In this document: piece by piece, positions 37,701-45,552 of the stretch
Position numbering within the stretch: position 1 is the stretch's first letter
Layout of the letters: each line of letters starts with the position of its first letter
Source: Lachnospiraceae bacterium
GTDB taxonomy: Bacteria; Bacillota; Clostridia; Lachnospirales; Lachnospiraceae
Length of the DNA stretch: 57,170 bases
Direction: 5' to 3'
NCBI GenBank assembly: GCA_016291405.1
Contig: JAEEXG010000010.1
Span: 1-57,170 of the forward strand
Translations under genes and position numbers: made by a program
The notes under the pieces: model-generated
Told to the model about the DNA's origin: nothing
Database searches by the model: none
The model's input: only the letters and a program-made list of their open reading frames with translations

Positions 37701-39254
37701 CAGTTAATCTATGACCTTAAAAATGCAAACAAGTATGCACGAATTTCCGTAAAGCTTGTTGCGGAAGCAGGGGTTGGAACAATTGCGGCAGGTGTTGCAA
37801 AAGCAGGTGCCGGAGTAATCCTTATTTCAGGTTATGACGGAGGAACCGGCGCAGCTCCCATTAGTTCAATCCATAACGCAGGAATACCTTGGGAAATGGG
37901 ACTTTCTGAGACACATCAGACTCTTATCCAAAACGGCTTAAGAGACAAGGTTGTAATAGAAACAGACGGAAAGCTTATGAGCGGTAAAGACGTTGCCATT
38001 GCGGCAATGCTTGGTGCGGAAGAGTTTGGCTTTGCAACAGCTCCTTTGGTTACTCTAGGATGCGTCATGATGAGAGTATGTAATCTTGACACATGCCCCA
38101 TGGGAATCGCCACTCAGAATCCCGAACTACGAAAGAACTTTTCAGGTAAGCCTGAATACGTAGAAAACTTCATGCGCTTTATAGCAAGAGAATTACGAGA
38201 GTATATGGCAAAGCTTGGTGTAAAGAGCGTTGATGAACTGGTAGGCAGAACAGACTTACTTAAGATGAGAGATAACTTAAGTAAGAGAGAAAAGAAACTT
38301 GATTTATCAAGAATTCTTTCTTATGAATCCGTAGGCCTTGGAAAGAAAGATTACTATGATTTCAAGCTTGAAAATACAGTTGATGAAAGAAAGCTTCTTA
38401 CGGATAAAGAAATCTTACAGGCAGCAGAAGGAAACGGTTCTGTAAAGAAAAAGGTTAAAGTCTTAAATACAGACAGAACCTTCGGAACCCTTCTTGGAGC
38501 TTACATTGTAAGAAAGAACCACAAAGGATTAAAGGAAGACAGCATTACATTAGAGTGTGAAGGTTCGGGCGGACAAAGCTTTGGAGCATTTATTCCAAAG
38601 GGCTTAACCATCAGCCTAACGGGCGATTCCAATGACTATTTCGGAAAAGGTTTATCAGGCGGTAAGCTTTGCGTGAAGGTTCCCGCCAATGCCGCATATA
38701 AGTCTCATGAAAACGTAATCATCGGTAATGTTGCTTTGTACGGAGCCACATCCGGACAAGCCTACATTGCGGGCGTAGCGGGCGAAAGATTCTGCGTGCG
38801 TAATTCAGGAGCTGTTGCGGTGGTTGAAGGCGTAGGAGAGCACGGATGCGAATACATGACAGGTGGTCGCGCCGTAATCTTAGGTCCTACAGGAAAGAAC
38901 TTTGCAGCCGGCATGAGCGGTGGTATTGCATATGTTCTTGATGAAGATAATTGCTTATACAAAAACCTTAACAAAGAACTTGTATTGATGGAAAAGCTTG
39001 AGCATAAGGTTGATAAAGAAGAGCTTAAGGAAATGCTTAAAAACCACGTTAAGTACACAGGCTCTCAAAAGGCCAAAGAAGTGCTTGATAACTTTGATGA
39101 ATATGTACCCAAGTTTAAAAAGATCATCCCTGCGGATTATAAAAAGCTTCTTACTTTAATCAGTAAGTACGAAGAGCAGGGTGAAGAAAAAGAAGAAGCC
39201 GAAATTGATGCATTTTATGAAAGCATCGGTAAAAAGAAGGGAGAAGGGGTATGA
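34710..39254 (+). CDS. gltB: Glutamate synthase large subunit
   Basis: 1514 residues, normal length. Propeptide then Cys nucleophile in DNCGIGAVCDV (~20); amidotransferase domain to ~430; central domain; FMN-binding synthase domain (~810-1190) with GEGGESDERIESQGTKNDRS, KPGEGGHLPAKKV and GYDGGTGAAP; Cys residues CNLDTCPMGIATQNPELR for the 3Fe-4S centre (~1130); C-terminal beta-helix GXGXG domain (~1250-1450). Makes two glutamates from glutamine and 2-oxoglutarate with GltD. Overlaps gltD by 4 bp. Confidence 0.97.
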   Translation: MENGPQNKTMYDPSFEHDNCGIGAVCDVNGKKSHAVVDDALKIVENLEHRAGKDAKGETGDGVGILTQIPHKFFAKVLKDTDIVLPKEKEYGVGVFFFPKEELKLSQAKKMFEVIVEKEGLKFLGWRKVPTNEKVLGFKALESCPEIYQGFIARPAGLKTDLEFDRKLYVIRRVFEQSNDNTYVPSLSSRTIVYKGMFLVGQLRLFYNDLLDKSYESAIAMVHSRFSTNTNPSWHRAHPNRMLVHNGEINTIRGNVDKMLAREETMFTDAFSPEDMTRVLPVIPSEGSDSAMLDNALEFMVMSGMDLPLAAMILIPEPWDHNDTISDKVRDFYGYYATMMEPWDGPASIMFSDGDVMGAILDRNGLRPSRYYVMDDGRIILSSEVGVLDIDESHVIKKERIHPGKMLLVDLKLHKIYEDSEIKEKYASKEPYGEWIDCNTIKLKDLKIPNVKPVSYSDEELTKLQKAFGYTYEEYAEEIMSMALNKTEHIGAMGVDTPLAVLSSQYRPLFDYFKQSFAQVTNPPIDAAREKIVTSTAVYVGKNGNLLSENPENCRVLKIQNPILTDLDMLKIKAMDKEGFKVVTIPIIYYKKMPIERVLDHLFVEVDRAYKSGADILILSDRGVDENHVALPSLLAVAAVHRHLVQTKKCTAMSLILESGEPREVHHFATLLGFGVSAVNPYLAHASIGKLIEDELLNKDYYAAVDDYDKAVLQGIIKIASKMGISAIQSYQGSRIFEAVGIGSSLIDKYFTGTVSRIGGIELEDIAEQTDALHSKAFDSLGLSSNLTISSVGRHKMRAQGETHRYNPKTIHMLQCASREGNYDKFKEYTKMVDAEETGYLRSLLEFNYPEKGIDLSLVESEDEIVKRFKTGAMSYGSISKEAHETLAIAMNHLQGKSNSGEGGESDERIESQGTKNDRSSAIKQVASGRFGVTERYLSSAKEIQIKMAQGAKPGEGGHLPAKKVYPWIAKTRHSTPGVSLISPPPHHDIYSIEDLAQLIYDLKNANKYARISVKLVAEAGVGTIAAGVAKAGAGVILISGYDGGTGAAPISSIHNAGIPWEMGLSETHQTLIQNGLRDKVVIETDGKLMSGKDVAIAAMLGAEEFGFATAPLVTLGCVMMRVCNLDTCPMGIATQNPELRKNFSGKPEYVENFMRFIARELREYMAKLGVKSVDELVGRTDLLKMRDNLSKREKKLDLSRILSYESVGLGKKDYYDFKLENTVDERKLLTDKEILQAAEGNGSVKKKVKVLNTDRTFGTLLGAYIVRKNHKGLKEDSITLECEGSGGQSFGAFIPKGLTISLTGDSNDYFGKGLSGGKLCVKVPANAAYKSHENVIIGNVALYGATSGQAYIAGVAGERFCVRNSGAVAVVEGVGEHGCEYMTGGRAVILGPTGKNFAAGMSGGIAYVLDEDNCLYKNLNKELVLMEKLEHKVDKEELKEMLKNHVKYTGSQKAKEVLDNFDEYVPKFKKIIPADYKKLLTLISKYEEQGEEKEEAEIDAFYESIGKKKGEGV

Positions 39255-40705
39255 GTGATATGAAGAGACCTGATTTTTTTGAATTTCATGAAAGCCCCGA
39301 TTTAAAGAAGCAGATCGAAGAGGCAAAGAAATGCAATAACTGCGGTGTGCCCTTTTGTCAGGCAGGAACTTTGATTGCAGGCATGACTTCGGGATGTCCT
39401 TTAAATAACCTGGTGCCTGAAACTAACAGCTTGGTTTCACAGGGAAACTTTAAGCAGGCTTATATAAGGCTTTCAAAGACACACAGCTTCCCTGAGTTTA
39501 CTTCAAGGGTTTGCCCTGCACTTTGCGAAGCAGCCTGCACCTGCGGCCTTCACACATCGCCCATTCCCACTAAGGAAAATGAGCGTGCAATAATTGACTA
39601 TGCTTTTGAAAATGACTTGGTTAAGGAAGTAAAACCTGCCACCCGTACGGGAAAGAAGATAGCCATTATAGGAAGCGGCCCTTCAGGCCTTGCAGCAGCA
39701 CAGCTTCTTAATATGAGAGGCCACAGTGTAACGGTTTATGAAAGATCCGATCGTCCCGGAGGTCTACTTCGCTACGGAATCCCTAACATGAAGTTAGACA
39801 AACGAGTGTTAGACAGACGTATTGGTTTGCTAACGGATGCAGGGGTTACATTTAAGTGTAGCGTTGATGTGGGTAAAGACGTAAAAGCCAAGGAATTACT
39901 TAAAGAATATGACAGAGTCATTCTTTGCTGCGGAGCTTCAAATCCAAGAGACATTAAGGCTCCCGGAAGAGATGCAAAAGGAATCTACTTTGCGGTCGAT
40001 TTCTTAAAAGAAGTAAGTAAAAAGCTTATGGACTTAAACTATGATAACGACGCTTTGGTTGACTTTGGAGGCTTTTCTTTTAAAAGCCTTAAAGGAAAAA
40101 GCGTTGTGGTTATAGGTGGCGGTGATACGGGAAATGACTGTGTGGGAACGGCTGTTAGATTAGGAGCAGATGCTGTAACACAGCTTGAAATGATGCCTAA
40201 GCCCCCTGAATGTAGAAGCTGCACAAATCCTTGGCCCGAATGGCCGAAAGTTTTAAAGACAGATTACGGTCAGTTAGATGCCATTAAAGCATTCGGACAG
40301 GACCCGAGAATCTTTGAAACTACGGTAAAAGAATTTGTTAAAGGTAAAGACGGTAACGTGTCTTCTGTTAAAACCGTTAAGCTTTCTTTTGAAAAAGATC
40401 CTGCTACGGGAAGAAACGTAATGAAAGAGGTAGCGGGAAGCGAAGCTGAGATAAAGGCAGACCTTGTGCTTATTGCAGCAGGATTTTTAGGCGCACAAAG
40501 TTACATAGTCTCTGATTTTGGTGTAGAATGTAATGAAAGAACCAATGTATCCACTAAGGAAGGCGACTTTAAGACAAGTGTGGAAAGAGTATTTTCCGCA
40601 GGCGATATGAGAAGAGGCCAGTCATTGGTAGTCTGGGCCATTTCCGAAGGAAGAAAGGTTGCAGCCAAGGTGGATGAGTCGCTTATGGGCTATACCAACT
40701 TGTAG
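39251..40705 (+). CDS. gltD: Glutamate synthase small subunit
   Basis: 484 residues. N-terminal Cys clusters CNNCGVPFCQAG and CPALCEAACTCG for 4Fe-4S centres, FAD-binding AIIGSGPSGLAAAQLL (~140), and NADPH-binding VVVIGGGDTGNDCVGTA (~285), ending with FSAGDMRRGQSLVVWAI. Passes electrons from NADPH to GltB. The start ATG overlaps the stop of gltB (ATGA), so translation is coupled for 1:1 assembly. Confidence 0.97.
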   Translation: MSDMKRPDFFEFHESPDLKKQIEEAKKCNNCGVPFCQAGTLIAGMTSGCPLNNLVPETNSLVSQGNFKQAYIRLSKTHSFPEFTSRVCPALCEAACTCGLHTSPIPTKENERAIIDYAFENDLVKEVKPATRTGKKIAIIGSGPSGLAAAQLLNMRGHSVTVYERSDRPGGLLRYGIPNMKLDKRVLDRRIGLLTDAGVTFKCSVDVGKDVKAKELLKEYDRVILCCGASNPRDIKAPGRDAKGIYFAVDFLKEVSKKLMDLNYDNDALVDFGGFSFKSLKGKSVVVIGGGDTGNDCVGTAVRLGADAVTQLEMMPKPPECRSCTNPWPEWPKVLKTDYGQLDAIKAFGQDPRIFETTVKEFVKGKDGNVSSVKTVKLSFEKDPATGRNVMKEVAGSEAEIKADLVLIAAGFLGAQSYIVSDFGVECNERTNVSTKEGDFKTSVERVFSAGDMRRGQSLVVWAISEGRKVAAKVDESLMGYTNL

Positions 40706-40717
40706 AGAGGAAGAAAA

Positions 40718-41953
40718 ATGAACACAAAAGATGACATTTTAAACATTATAGAAGAGGAAGATATTGAATTCATCCGCCTTCAATTTACCGATGTTTTCGG
40801 CAATTTAAAGAATGTTGCCGTAACTCCGGGGCAAATAGACAGAGTGGTGGAGGGAAGATATTCATTCGAAGGAAGCGCAGTATTTGACGGCCTTACGGAT
40901 GAGACTCTTTATTTAAAACCTGACCTTGATACTTTTGTGATTTTACCCTGGCGCCCTAAGCAGGGAAAGGTAGGAAAGCTTCTTTGCAGCGTCTATACCG
41001 CTGACGGAAAGCCATTTGAACTTTGCCCAAGAAACATTTTAAAAAGAAACCTTTCTGTACTTGATGAAAAGGGAATGGATGCCTTTATAGACCCTGAGTG
41101 TGAGTTTTTCTTATTCCACACCGATGAACAGGGACTTGCAACAACCATTACTCATGAGCAGGCAGGCTATATGGATGTAGGCCCCGTGGACCTTGGAGAA
41201 AATGCTCGTCGTGACATGGTTCTTACCCTTGAAGATATGGGATTTGACATTAAATCTTCTCACCATGAAAAGGCACCCGGACAGCATGAAATCGACTTTA
41301 GAGGTGACTGTGGCGTTAAGGCTGCCGATGATGTAATGACCTTTAAATTTGCTGTAAGAAGTGTTGCAAAAGGCTTTGGCCTTCATGCCACATTTATGCC
41401 AAGCCCCATTCAGGATGCACCGGGATCCGGCATGCATCTTAGGGTTTCTTTGTACAAAGACAACAGAAATATATTTAATTCAAATAAAGAAATCGCTGAA
41501 AAGTTTGCTGCGGGAGTGCTTAAGTTTGCTCCCGAAATATGCGCATTTTCAAATCCCTTGGTTAACTCTTACAAGCGTCTAAAAAACTGGAAGGTTTCAA
41601 AGAAACCCGCTCCCGATAAGAACCTTGTTTGCGTTTGCGATGATTACGGCGAAAGAAGCGTGGAAGTAAGATTCCCCGATCCTTCCGCAAATATTTACGC
41701 AGTTATTTCTTTAATTTTAAGAGCAGGACTTAAAGGAATCGATGAAAACATTGATTTAGCAAGTGTTCCTTTCAAGGGCCTTCCCGGAAATTTAAAGGAT
41801 GCTTTATTACTTGCGCATGACAGCGAGTTTGTAAAAGAAGTTTTGGGCGATAAGTTTACACAGACTTATGTAAACCAAAAGTTCCTGGAGTGGGATGAAT
41901 ATCTTAACAAAGTCTCTGACTGGGAAATCGAAAAGTACTTATTAAAAGTTTGA
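40718..41953 (+). CDS. Glutamine synthetase type I homologue, probably catalytically impaired
   Basis: 411 residues versus ~440 for Bacillus-type GlnA. The first 285 residues follow GlnA closely (FIRLQFTDVFGNLKNV, PECEFFLF, SSHHEKAPGQHEIDF, GSGMHLRVSL). After NPLVNSYKRL, the expected GYEAP Glu-flap and the NRSPLIRVP segment, which supply the catalytic Glu and substrate-binding Arg, are replaced by a Lys-rich stretch and KNLVCVCDDYGERS; RVE.R.PDP then resumes the family pattern as VEVRFPDPSAN. Synthesis activity is therefore doubtful. Position directly before the ANTAR regulator gene suggests a sensing partner, as GS regulates GlnR/TnrA in Bacillus. Confidence 0.85.
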   Translation: MNTKDDILNIIEEEDIEFIRLQFTDVFGNLKNVAVTPGQIDRVVEGRYSFEGSAVFDGLTDETLYLKPDLDTFVILPWRPKQGKVGKLLCSVYTADGKPFELCPRNILKRNLSVLDEKGMDAFIDPECEFFLFHTDEQGLATTITHEQAGYMDVGPVDLGENARRDMVLTLEDMGFDIKSSHHEKAPGQHEIDFRGDCGVKAADDVMTFKFAVRSVAKGFGLHATFMPSPIQDAPGSGMHLRVSLYKDNRNIFNSNKEIAEKFAAGVLKFAPEICAFSNPLVNSYKRLKNWKVSKKPAPDKNLVCVCDDYGERSVEVRFPDPSANIYAVISLILRAGLKGIDENIDLASVPFKGLPGNLKDALLLAHDSEFVKEVLGDKFTQTYVNQKFLEWDEYLNKVSDWEIEKYLLKV

Positions 41954-41963
41954 TGAGGTATAT

Positions 41964-42509
41964 ATGGGAAGTGTAATTGTAGCCATTCCCAATTTGGATA
42001 ATGCCCAAAAGATCGGCGACATACTTAAAAAGCATGGGTTTACGCCGGATGCTTTGTGCACCCTTGGCTCGAAAGTGCTAAGGAAAGCAGGTGAGCTTGA
42101 GTTTGGCATCGTGATTTGCACAAAGCGCCTTAAAGACATGAGCTATACCGAGCTTTATGAGTATTTGCCCGAGTATTTTGAAGTGCTTTTGTTAAGTTCC
42201 GATACCGACGATTACAAGCCAAAAGACGGCATTATGAGGCTTTCAAATCCTTTCAGGACTGCAGATTTGATAAATACCGTGGATATGATGCTTCAAAGGC
42301 TCTCTTCCAAGGTTAAGAAAAATAAAAAGCGTCCCGTAAGAAGCGTTGAAGAGCAAAAGCAGATTGAAGAGGCTAAGCATCTTTTGATGGAAAGAAACGA
42401 CATGACGGAGCCCGAAGCCTTTAGATACATACAAAAAACAAGCATGGATACCGGCCGCACAATGGTAGAGTCGGCGCAGATGATTCTAATGCTTAATTGG
42501 GAAAGATAG
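41964..42509 (+). CDS. ANTAR-domain RNA-binding antiterminator (NitR-like)
   Basis: 181 residues. Residues ~1-115 have a receiver-like fold, but the strand-3 position that normally carries the phospho-acceptor Asp reads FGIVICTKRL, and the N-terminal acidic pair is also missing, so it cannot be phosphorylated in the usual way. Residues ~122-178 are a clear ANTAR domain: EEQKQIEEAKHLLMERNDMTE, then PEAFRYIQKTSMDTGRTM and a final VESAQMILM helix. ANTAR proteins bind hairpins with A1/G4 hexaloops and block terminators. Last gene of the asnB operon, 10 bp after the GS homologue, itself under such a leader, so autoregulation is likely. A NitR-type ANTAR regulator next to glnA is known in solventogenic clostridia. 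Confidence 0.9.
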   Translation: MGSVIVAIPNLDNAQKIGDILKKHGFTPDALCTLGSKVLRKAGELEFGIVICTKRLKDMSYTELYEYLPEYFEVLLLSSDTDDYKPKDGIMRLSNPFRTADLINTVDMMLQRLSSKVKKNKKRPVRSVEEQKQIEEAKHLLMERNDMTEPEAFRYIQKTSMDTGRTMVESAQMILMLNWER

Positions 42510-42522
42510 AACTTTATAAAAC

Positions 42523-42554
42523 AAAAAGAACTAGGTTTAACCCTAGTTCTTTTT
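42523..42554. terminator. Bidirectional terminator after the ANTAR gene
   Basis: Stem AAAAAGAACTAGG / CCTAGTTCTTTTT, loop TTTAAC. Its right arm contains the stop codon of the convergent esterase gene. Confidence 0.92.
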
Positions 42555-43451
42555 TATATGCTCTTTAAAGAAATTACATTCATCATCGTTACAGATTTTA
42601 GCCATGTCTTCACGCATGTTGCAGTGGAACACATGATAGAGCTTTTGTTCTTTACTTCCGTAATACTTATATACGTAAGGCACATTTTTTTCATCAAATA
42701 TCTTTATAAGCCTCGGAGACTGTTTTCTTAAAAAGTCTCCCGGGCAGGTCATTACAAAAGATTTAGGAAATTCGGATGTTATGTGCTTTGATGCGTTTAT
42801 AAAGTTTAGTTCCGTTTTCTTTCCGCCGTTTGTTAATATGTCTTTTATAAGGGCGTTACTAAGAAGGGCATCCATTCTGTTAAAGAAGTACTTTCCGCAG
42901 TTTAGAGCGATTGCATTTAACTTAAATCCCTTAGGCAAAGAAAGGTAAGCATCCGGATACATTTTCTTTATGTCATCTTCAAACTCTTTGTTTGTAATCA
43001 GGTTTGAAAAAGTTGCAAGAAGATGAGCGCCCGCAGAGTCGCCCACTGCGAACAAATTCTTTGTATCAAGGCCGTATTTTTCGGCATTTTCATGTATCCA
43101 TTCAAAGGCTTTACATATGTCTTCAAGTGCTGTTGGATACTTAAACTCAGGGGCTAACCTGTAAGAAAAGTTAACAACGGCAAATCCCCTTTCAGCTAAG
43201 CTCATGGCATAGAATTGATACACATCCTTATCTCCATACACCCAGGCACCGCCATGGACGATTGCAATAACGGGAAGGTGGTTTCCGACTTCTTTTTTCG
43301 GCCTGTAAACATCAAGCAAATTCCAGGTGGGATGCGGACCGTACGAAATATCATCAAATCTTTCGATGGTTTCGGGAGTGGCCAAACCCGCGTCTCTTTT
43401 CCTATCGCCCGATCCAAAGTCGGCTCTGATCTTGTCGCTGTTTTTAGACAT
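42543..43451 (-). CDS. Alpha/beta hydrolase, HSL-type esterase
   Basis: 302 residues. Oxyanion motif VHGGAWVYGDKD (~82), nucleophile GDSAGAHL (~157) and a late catalytic His in YHVFHCNMREDM (~280) place it in the hormone-sensitive-lipase/family IV carboxylesterases. No signal peptide, so cytoplasmic. SYRLAPEFKYPTALED is typical of the family. Natural substrate unknown (acyl or acetyl esters). Monocistronic; ribosome site GAAAGGAA. Confidence 0.88.
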   Translation of the reverse strand: MSKNSDKIRADFGSGDRKRDAGLATPETIERFDDISYGPHPTWNLLDVYRPKKEVGNHLPVIAIVHGGAWVYGDKDVYQFYAMSLAERGFAVVNFSYRLAPEFKYPTALEDICKAFEWIHENAEKYGLDTKNLFAVGDSAGAHLLATFSNLITNKEFEDDIKKMYPDAYLSLPKGFKLNAIALNCGKYFFNRMDALLSNALIKDILTNGGKKTELNFINASKHITSEFPKSFVMTCPGDFLRKQSPRLIKIFDEKNVPYVYKYYGSKEQKLYHVFHCNMREDMAKICNDDECNFFKEHIKKN

Positions 43452-43586
43452 ATTAATTTCCTTTCATAATTTCATGAGGGATTATTAAGAATTATCACCC
43501 TAGTTTCTTCAGATTGACAGATTATATTTTAGATTATAAGACAAGAGTACCAATGAGTACAGAAAAAACAATCTATGAGGGATAAT

Positions 43587-44045
43587 ATGGAAAAACAAAG
43601 AAAGATTTTAAAACAAATTGAGATTGTAGCATTTGCTTGCTACATTTTTTTGATGCTTTATTTGGTGTTTTTTATGAGAACGCCTACCACGCATCGCTTT
43701 AATTTGATACCTTTTTACACTTTTTACAAGGTATTTGAAACAGGAAACTTCTTTATAATCATCGTAAACATTTTGGGCAACTTCTTTTTCTTTATGCCCC
43801 TTGATTATTACTTAATCAAGTTTTTTAAGATTAAAAGCTTAAAGGCAAACATCCTTGCTTCATTTTTAAGCATTTTAGTGATTGAAGTGCTTCAGTTTGT
43901 TTTCAGAGTGGGTGTATTTGATGTTGACGATTTAATCCTTTGCACCTTTGGAATGGCGCTTTTTGGACACTTCTATAACAAGATCGGCAGCATAAGAAGT
44001 GAACTTTTAAGAAGACTTCCTTTGAGAAAAGTCGATACCATTTAA
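43587..44045 (+). CDS. VanZ-like membrane protein
   Basis: 152 residues from the ATG at 43587 (GAGGG 5 bases upstream; an ATG 12 bases earlier has no site). Four hydrophobic helices with the VanZ-family pattern: FMRTPTTHRFNLIPF after helix 1, NILGNFFFFMPLDYYL in helix 2, EVLQFVFRVGVFDVDDLILCTFGMALF at the end. VanZ raises teicoplanin resistance in enterococci, but most homologues are uncharacterised. Confidence 0.85.
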   Translation: MEKQRKILKQIEIVAFACYIFLMLYLVFFMRTPTTHRFNLIPFYTFYKVFETGNFFIIIVNILGNFFFFMPLDYYLIKFFKIKSLKANILASFLSILVIEVLQFVFRVGVFDVDDLILCTFGMALFGHFYNKIGSIRSELLRRLPLRKVDTI

Positions 44046-44131
44046 GCCTTTTGATTTATTTTCAATCGCAATATTATGTAGTATTATATTGCTATGTCTA
44101 AAAAATAAATGGTATTTCGGGGAGTGGATGA

Positions 44132-45349
44132 ATGAAGAAATCCGGTAAGATATTAGCCACAATAGGAGTACTTGCGTTTCTTACAGTAGTGGGAGCGTTT
44201 GTTTTCTATGTGATATCACAGATTCTGGGAAAGGCGGAACCTAAGCCTGTGGATACTTTAACCGAGACTCCTATCGAGATGCCGGTTTCTTCAAACGAAA
44301 TAAAAGAAGAAGTTACGGATGTTTCCGCACAGGAAGAAACTGTTTCTGAAAATGAGGGAGAAAGCGTTTCTGAAAACGAACCTGAAGTTATTGAAGAAGT
44401 AAAGGAACCTGAACCTGCTCCGGAAGCGCCTAAGGAAGAGCCATCGACAGAAGTCATCAATGATACAATGGCTCCGATTTTCTTGACGTTTTCAGGCTCT
44501 CCACAGGTAAAGGTAGGAGATGCTTTTGACATTCATAAATATGTAGGATATGCGGACGATGTGGACAGAGAGGTTGACATAACTATCAATGGAACAGTGG
44601 ATACATCAGTTGTGGGAGCATATCCTATTTCTATTGTCTTAACGGATGACGCGGGCCACACCACGGTTAAAGACATGACCGTAAATGTGGTAACTGACAT
44701 TGTCTCGGCGCCGCCTGTCACTATTCCCGAAACATTTGCAGATTTTATTGCAAACTACAAAACCGATTCAACGAGCGTCGGAATCGACGTATCAAGATGG
44801 CAAAATGAGATAGACTTTTCAAGAGTTGCCGCAGCAGGTTGCGAATTTGCATACATCCGAATCGGCGGATTCGACGACGGTGAGCTATACACTGACAGAT
44901 ACTACTATCAGAACATTCAGAATGCCAAGGCTGCAGGCCTTAAAGTAGGAATCTATTGGCACGCGGAAGATAAAAATCCCGAAGAAGTAAGGGCCTGCGT
45001 TAACTATTTAATGGCGGTTCTTAACGGAGAACACTTAGACTTTCCAATTGTTTATGACTGGGAAGACTTTAAAAACTTTGAGCGTTACGGCATGAACCTT
45101 TATGACTTAAATGAAAACTATGCCACCTTTGAAAGAGAAGTGGAGAAGTTTGGATACAGTGCATGCTTATATTCAAGTAAAAACTATATGTTAAATGCTT
45201 GGATTACGGAGAAAAAGAATCCAATCTGGCTAGCCCACTACACATCGGCTACAAACTATCAAGGTCCCTACTTTATGTGGCAGCAATCCTGCTGGGGCCA
45301 AATCGATGGTATAGCGGGAGATGTGGATTTTGATGTTTGGTATTATTGA
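44132..45349 (+). CDS. Membrane-anchored GH25 lysozyme with Ig-like domain
   Basis: 405 residues. N-terminal membrane helix (~7-30) without a clear cleavage site, then a ~70-residue Glu/Pro/Ser-rich linker with VSENE repeats. An Ig-like/DUF5011-type domain follows (TMAPIFLTFSG..., to VVTD, ~110-190), then a GH25 muramidase domain (~205-405): GIDVSRWQNEIDF with the catalytic Asp, AYIRIGGFDDG, IVYDWEDF with the acidic pair, and a C-terminal WQQSCWGQIDGI strand. It cleaves the glycan backbone of peptidoglycan outside the membrane, probably in wall remodelling. Ribosome site GGGGAG. Confidence 0.92.
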   Translation: MKKSGKILATIGVLAFLTVVGAFVFYVISQILGKAEPKPVDTLTETPIEMPVSSNEIKEEVTDVSAQEETVSENEGESVSENEPEVIEEVKEPEPAPEAPKEEPSTEVINDTMAPIFLTFSGSPQVKVGDAFDIHKYVGYADDVDREVDITINGTVDTSVVGAYPISIVLTDDAGHTTVKDMTVNVVTDIVSAPPVTIPETFADFIANYKTDSTSVGIDVSRWQNEIDFSRVAAAGCEFAYIRIGGFDDGELYTDRYYYQNIQNAKAAGLKVGIYWHAEDKNPEEVRACVNYLMAVLNGEHLDFPIVYDWEDFKNFERYGMNLYDLNENYATFEREVEKFGYSACLYSSKNYMLNAWITEKKNPIWLAHYTSATNYQGPYFMWQQSCWGQIDGIAGDVDFDVWYY

Positions 45350-45386
45350 TGTAAGGTAAATGACAATAATTTAACGCACAAAAGTG

Positions 45387-45415
45387 TTGACGTACTAAAG
45401 TGCTGTTGCTATAAT
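45387..45415 (+). promoter_or_regulatory. Promoter of the AGCS symporter gene
   Basis: TTGACG - 17 bp - TATAAT, with the same GTGTTGAC context as the glnN promoter. Confidence 0.8.
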
Positions 45416-45425
45416 CTATTCTAAG

Positions 45426-45465
45426 ATGTCCAAAGGCGGATGTGTTGCCGTCTTTGGGCGTTTTT
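45426..45465 (+). promoter_or_regulatory. ANTAR-type antiterminator/terminator upstream of a glycine riboswitch
   Basis: ATGTCC-[AAAGGC]-GGATGT hairpin (45426-45443; two wobble pairs) with the shared hexaloop. Terminator: CCAAAGGCGG (45430-45439) with CCGTCTTTGG (45448-45457), followed by GCGTTTTT. The glycine aptamer starts ~10 bases later. Confidence 0.72.
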
Positions 45466-45475
45466 ATAATAATCT

Positions 45476-45542
45476 TGGAGAGACCCGAAAGGGAGCCGAA
45501 GGTGTAAGGTTATCTTACCGATCTCTCAGGCAAAAGGACAGG
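45476..45542 (+). ncRNA. Glycine riboswitch (single aptamer)
   Basis: Contains the conserved blocks GGAGAGACC, GAAAGGGAGCCGAAGG and CTCTCAGGCAAAAGGACAG in order. Only one complete aptamer is seen. It ends 10 bases before the start codon and its 3' end (ACAGGAG) overlaps the ribosome site, and there is no terminator between aptamer and gene, so control of translation initiation is more likely than termination. Confidence 0.92.
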
Positions 45543-45552
45543 AGTGTAGAGA

